Source: a bacterium (GTDB taxonomy: Bacteria; Bacillota_I; Bacilli_A; RF39; UBA660). From it: DNA of 9,147 bases. Every line of letters starts with the position of its first letter. Positions within the stretch are counted from its first letter, which is position 1. The stretch lies in assembly GCA_004560915.1 (NCBI GenBank), contig SFTR01000035.1, forward strand, positions 1 through 9,147, in the 5' to 3' direction. The notes below the pieces were generated by a model. The model searched no databases. It was not told the origin of the DNA and saw nothing but the letters and a program-made list of their open reading frames with translations. This document shows, piece by piece, positions 6,653 to 9,147 of this stretch. The position numbers and the translations under genes were made by a program.

Positions 6653-7096
6653 CTAATACTTATGAACTATATTTGGTTCTATAGTTATTTTCTTTTCAAT
6701 AACATTTTCAACTATTATAGAACTCACTAAACCACAAAATCCATCTTCCTTTTCAGTAGTACTATCAACTTTAATACAAACTCCATCAATTGACATTTCG
6801 TCATTTGTAATCTCATTATTTAACTCTTGCCACACAAGATTGTATACTGCATCAAGTGTACCAGTATTCGCAACATAAACTGTCTTTGTAATAGTATCTC
6901 CTGGCTTGATATTATTCATAACTATCTCTGATCCATCTACATATCTTAAACTTAATGTACCAGTCTCTACCACTTGATCTTTTACATCTTTATTAGCAAT
7001 AGCATTACTAAAATATGCATAACTAAATCCTACTGTTGCCAAAAATAAAAATACTATTCCTATACCAAATAACATCTTTTTATCTTTATACTTCAT
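6653..7096 (-). CDS. Translatable 5' part of the broken gene: SipW-type signal peptide plus incomplete TasA-like domain (147 aa)
   Basis: If the TAG is real and read as a stop, this is the only product made. AGGAG lies eight bases before the ATG. The hydrophobic core of the signal is residues 8-27 (MLFGIGIVFLFLATVGF), followed by AYFS, the cleavage-region motif of SipW substrates. The chain then lacks the last strands of the sandwich and the whole C-terminal domain, so it would probably not fold stably. No SipW signal peptidase gene lies in this window. Confidence 0.6.
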   Translation of the reverse strand: MKYKDKKMLFGIGIVFLFLATVGFSYAYFSNAIANKDVKDQVVETGTLSLRYVDGSEIVMNNIKPGDTITKTVYVANTGTLDAVYNLVWQELNNEITNDEMSIDGVCIKVDSTTEKEDGFCGLVSSIIVENVIEKKITIEPNIVHKY

Positions 7097-7118
7097 ACTC
7101 TACACTCCTACTATAAAA

Positions 7119-7147
7119 AGTATAACACCTGATTATTATTTACACAA
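7119..7147 (-). promoter_or_regulatory. Promoter of the TasA-like / DUF6273 gene
   Basis: TTGTGT (7147-7142), a 17-base spacer ending in TGT, and TATACT (7124-7119) give an extended -10 sigma-A promoter 22 bases before the ATG. An intact promoter, ribosome binding site and terminator suggest that the break in the gene is recent or not real. Confidence 0.55.
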
Positions 7148-7174
7148 TTAAAAATTCACTATTACTAGTGAATT
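7148..7174 (-). terminator. Intrinsic terminator of the 151-aa protein gene
   Basis: A nine-base perfect stem (7166-7174 with 7153-7161) has a GTAA loop (minus strand), then TTTAATT. The T-tract is short. The gene's TAA (7175-7173) overlaps the first stem bases, and the next promoter's -35 begins directly at the end of the tail. Confidence 0.7.
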
Positions 7175-7628
7175 AATCTTTCTTATGAAACCTATTTATA
7201 AACTTTCTTACTAAACTTGATTCTTCTTTTAATTTTTTCTTCTTTAGTGAAGCTTTCTCACATAAGTCACTATTAACAAGTAAATCATCAATTATATCTA
7301 AATATTCACTTCCTAAATTATTTACTCTAATATCTCTTATAAGTCCTGAAATCTCTCTTGGAGTAGCAGAACTAAAAGCACCATAGTCTATATCTATACC
7401 AAGTGGTTCAACTATAAATAACTTATTATTTATAGCTTCTACTTTAATTCTTTTACCTGTAGTAACTTCAGTAAACATGCCATCAACATCTTGTCTAAAA
7501 AATACTTGATTGAGTGGAATTACACTTCTTCTCTTAAAGTCTCTTTTAAAATAAACTTTACTTCCGTCTCTTATTTCACTTTGCCAAAAATTACATTTAT
7601 CAAGTTCAAGTTTAAAATATCTTTTCAT
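7173..7628 (-). CDS. Unrecognised protein (151 aa)
   Basis: I do not recognise a family. The first 75 residues look beta-rich with many aromatic and basic residues (KRYFKLELDKCNFW, KVYFKRDFKRR, NQVFFRQDVDGMF). The middle has NNKLFIVEPLGIDIDYG, then a helical part (about 91-120, REISGLIRDIRV and YLDIIDDLLV). The tail, residues 125-151, is very basic (KKKKLKEESSLVRKF). No signal peptide or membrane helix is visible, so it is probably cytoplasmic; the basic tail would suit nucleic-acid or membrane-surface contact, but this is only a guess. AGGAGG lies seven bases before the chosen ATG. Another ATG four bases further upstream is in a different frame and too close to the ribosome binding site. It is a single-gene unit with a strong promoter and its own terminator. 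Confidence 0.72.
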   Translation of the reverse strand: MKRYFKLELDKCNFWQSEIRDGSKVYFKRDFKRRSVIPLNQVFFRQDVDGMFTEVTTGKRIKVEAINNKLFIVEPLGIDIDYGAFSSATPREISGLIRDIRVNNLGSEYLDIIDDLLVNSDLCEKASLKKKKLKEESSLVRKFINRFHKKD

Positions 7629-7653
7629 TCATGCACCTCCTAAAACCTTGTCT

Positions 7654-7682
7654 ATTGTAATATATATTCATCTAAAAGTCAA
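7654..7682 (-). promoter_or_regulatory. Strong sigma-A promoter of the 151-aa protein gene
   Basis: TTGACT (7682-7677), a 17-base spacer and TACAAT (7659-7654), each 5 of 6 to consensus. The start codon is 25 bases downstream. The -35 overlaps the T-tract of the preceding terminator. This is the best promoter match in the window. Confidence 0.75.
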
Positions 7683-7711
7683 AAAAAACTAATTTATTTC
7701 TAAATTAGTTT
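7681..7711 (-). terminator. Strong intrinsic terminator of the right-hand two-gene unit
   Basis: An 11-base perfect stem (7701-7711 with 7686-7696) is closed by a GAAA tetraloop on the minus strand, followed by a T-tract of at least five after the stem (eight T's in all, 7688-7681). The TAA of the 95-aa gene (7712-7710) overlaps the stem base. Confidence 0.9.
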
Positions 7712-7997
7712 AATAACCTAATCTATCTAAATTTTGATAGTCTTCATTAATTAATTTTATTATTATTTTATCATTAGGTATATTCTTTTTTATAATATTA
7801 ACACTTTCATAAAATATATTACTTTTATACATTAGTATATCTTTTATATTCTTAATACCAAGACTTTTTAAATAATCTAGTATTTCTGCTACTCTTAGTT
7901 CACTTACATAATAGTTATTAATATCTTCATCACTTAGATATTCTTCTATTTCTTTTATATCTTCATCTGTTAAACCATAATTTTTAATGTAATTCAT
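7710..7997 (-). CDS. Small helical protein of unknown function (95 aa), possibly with an mTERF-like helical repeat
   Basis: Not assigned to a family. It is acidic and almost entirely helical by eye. Residues 36-71 (VAEILDYLKSLGI, then KDILMYKSNIFYESVNIIKK) follow the pattern of a paired-helix repeat, L-x-x-LG-I then I-x-x-x-L then a second helix, which resembles mTERF-type repeats. The motifs YGL (7-9), LGI (46-48) and LGY (93-95) may mark repeat boundaries. This is inference from pattern only. The ATG overlaps the end of the upstream gene by 14 bases, and AAGGAGAG inside that gene lies seven bases before it, so the two are co-transcribed and probably translationally coupled. A strong terminator follows. 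Confidence 0.68.
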   Translation of the reverse strand: MNYIKNYGLTDEDIKEIEEYLSDEDINNYYVSELRVAEILDYLKSLGIKNIKDILMYKSNIFYESVNIIKKNIPNDKIIIKLINEDYQNLDRLGY

Positions 7998-9147
7998 GAA
8001 CCATCTCTCCTTCTTTTACGTATCCTACACTCTTTGATACTTTATCAAGTGATTCTTTGGCTAAATACATACCTTTAGTAACAGCATACATTACTTCTTC
8101 ACTAGTTATATTTACACCTACATTCTTTAAAATAGAAAGTGTTCTAAGTACTTTATTTCTTGAAACTAATATTCCATTTATATTATATAAGAATTCGTTA
8201 TCACGTACTCTAAATTGTCTTTCTAAATCAAATACTGCTTTTTCATGAAATACATCTTCATCATATGTTATTGCATCACTTTCTCTTATTATTTTATCAT
8301 AATCTTCTTTACTGCTTATATCAGCATTAACAAAGTGTGTATCAATAAACATATCATATTTACCATCTCTCTTAGTAAATTTAGGAACAACACTTTTCTT
8401 TAACATACCATTTCTAGTATCAGAAAATATAAGATTATAATATTCATCGGGATTATATATACTTCTTAAATATGAATAATATGTAATTGTATAGTCATCA
8501 GTTCTAATAATAGCAGATGGATATCTATTAGCATATCTTCCATATACATTTTTTGCAACCCCATCACAGTTAAATAATCCTGCTTCTATTAAACTATCCA
8601 TTTTTTCTTCTATACATGAACCATATAAAGGACTAATATTATCATGAGCACTATTATCTCCATATAAACCATAACTTCTACATAATTCATAATTTTGAAC
8701 TAATTTATAATGAGGAGTTGAAAGTAACTTACCAATATTTTCTTTGCTTTCAAGATCTATATTAAATCCTTTTTCTTTTAAGAATTCTTCATTACGTTCT
8801 ACATCTTCTAAAGATATTTTACGAGCAGAATAATAAAGTGATCTAGGATTTTCTTTAGGTCCAGGTCCTCCATATCTATTTCTTTTAGATTCTTGTTTTA
8901 AAGTATTATTTACCCATACACCAGGTGTTTGAAAGTAAAAATCACATAATTTATGTTCTTTAGCAAGTTTCTTATAAGTTTCTCTTACACTTTCAGCGCT
9001 ACCAGCTAAACATATAGATAATAAAGCACCTATATCAAATCTTTTAATAATTCTATTTTCTTTCATAAAACTTAAAATACTATTCATATTTTGTAGTTCA
9101 CTTCTAGCTTCTAATTCTTTCTTATTTTTAGAAATAAATGCTAGTTC
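7984..9147 (-). CDS. Large unrecognised protein, 5' end beyond the window (at least 388 aa)
   Basis: The frame is open to the window edge. The Met at 9087 has no convincing ribosome binding site, and about 20 residues upstream of it (ending ELEARSELQN) are continuous with the protein, so the true start lies outside. Counting from that Met, residues 1-50 are helical with an HTH-like look (LLSICLAGSAESVRETYKKL). Residues 68-92 are basic and Gly/Pro-rich (RNRYGGPGPKENP). Residues 95-175 are helical with LLSTPHYKLVQNYELC and RSYGL. Residues 190-260 are strand-rich (IIRTDDYTITYYSYL, YDMFIDTHFVNADI). The C-terminal 290-367 are helical again, and 313-350 follow the same LK-x-x-G pattern as the downstream small protein. 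I know no matching family. It overlaps the 95-aa gene by 14 bases. Confidence 0.72.
   Translation of the reverse strand, partial: ELAFISKNKKELEARSELQNMNSILSFMKENRIIKRFDIGALLSICLAGSAESVRETYKKLAKEHKLCDFYFQTPGVWVNNTLKQESKRNRYGGPGPKENPRSLYYSARKISLEDVERNEEFLKEKGFNIDLESKENIGKLLSTPHYKLVQNYELCRSYGLYGDNSAHDNISPLYGSCIEEKMDSLIEAGLFNCDGVAKNVYGRYANRYPSAIIRTDDYTITYYSYLRSIYNPDEYYNLIFSDTRNGMLKKSVVPKFTKRDGKYDMFIDTHFVNADISSKEDYDKIIRESDAITYDEDVFHEKAVFDLERQFRVRDNEFLYNINGILVSRNKVLRTLSILKNVGVNITSEEVMYAVTKGMYLAKESLDKVSKSVGYVKEGEMVHELH

Larger units (their letters stand above)
5864..7096 (-). pseudogene. TasA/camelysin-like secreted protein fused to a DUF6273-like domain, interrupted by one in-frame TAG
   Basis: One reading frame runs from the ATG at 7096 to the TAG at 5864 (410 residues). 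It is broken only by a single TAG at 6655-6653, codon 148. I translated 6652-6332 by hand and found no other stop or frameshift. Residues 1-30 are a SipW-dependent type signal peptide ending SYAYFS. Residues 40-175 resemble the TasA/camelysin beta-sandwich (LSLRYVDGSEI, KPGDTITKTVYVANTGTLDAVYNLVW). The strand cut by the stop reads IVHKY-stop-LTITFKDT, the normal family continuation. A linker with FSGVLGVEEYVPSQF follows. The C-terminal part (about 205-410) ends in WWLRSANSF and GISPAFRIG, the DUF6273 signature. It has its own ribosome binding site, promoter and terminator. It could be a recent pseudogene, a sequencing error, or less likely a readthrough gene. Confidence 0.8.

Noticed and set aside
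6653..6655. Alternative genetic code with TAG read as an amino acid
   Set aside because: Several other genes in the window (DUF1292, metallophosphoesterase, spoIVB, xseB) end naturally at TAG, so reassignment does not fit.
8057..8248. 63-aa plus-strand open frame opposite the large right-end gene
   Set aside because: No ribosome binding site or family pattern; the minus-strand frame has normal coding character.
9085..9087. ATG at 9087 as the start of the right-end gene
   Set aside because: No clear ribosome binding site, and the same frame continues open to the window edge, so it is more likely an internal Met.
1..9147. Defence island, CRISPR array, prophage or insertion sequence
   Set aside because: I saw no spaced repeats, transposase motifs, terminal inverted repeats, integrase or nuclease cassettes; the minus-strand genes are mostly housekeeping or orphan.

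Overview
The window is AT-rich (GC near 30% in stretches I tallied) apart from the first ~120 bases, which are about 44% GC. It reads like a low-GC Firmicute (Bacilli-type) genome. The genes use strong AGGAGG-type ribosome binding sites, have compact spacing and the conserved nusB-xseA-xseB block, and carry a SpoIVB-type peptidase. TAA, TAG and TGA all serve as stops, and Trp is TGG in the codons I checked, so the code looks standard (table 11) and not mycoplasma-like. The gene mix (SipW-type signal peptide protein with a DUF6273-like tail, DUF1292 protein, many small orphans) suggests an uncultured gut Bacilli lineage such as RF39. That placement is inference.

Layout. Bases 1 to ~130 read on the minus strand as a piece of a CapA-type (poly-gamma-glutamate synthesis) protein. 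They abut, in opposite orientation, the last ~95 codons of an MgtE magnesium transporter on the plus strand. Both genes are broken at the same spot, so this is probably a chimeric contig end. Everything from 456 to 9147 is on the minus strand. In transcription order (right to left) it runs: a large unrecognised protein cut by the window edge overlapping a small helical protein (9147-7710); a one-gene unit of unknown function (7628-7173); a secreted TasA/camelysin-like protein fused to a DUF6273-like domain but split by one in-frame TAG (7096-5864); the operon nusB-xseA-xseB, probably continuing into spoIVB (5745-2746); a calcineurin-like metallophosphoesterase (2662-1772); and a DUF1292 protein with a coiled-coil protein (1711-456).

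The units are separated by clear intrinsic terminators, several of which contain the stop codon of the gene they end. In three junctions the next promoter starts at the foot of the terminator. NusB (antitermination) and XseA/XseB (exonuclease VII) are housekeeping functions. In Bacillus the same chromosomal block runs nusB-folD-xseA-xseB-ispA-dxs-yqxC-ahrC-recN-spoIVB, so the arrangement here looks like a collapsed version with the middle genes absent. I found no tRNA, rRNA, CRISPR array, insertion sequence or riboswitch.

The observations most worth following are the CapA/MgtE junction, the single amber stop in the secreted fusion protein, the retained spoIVB, and a shared helical repeat pattern in the two overlapping genes at the right end. 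I did not find a clearly new multi-gene system.
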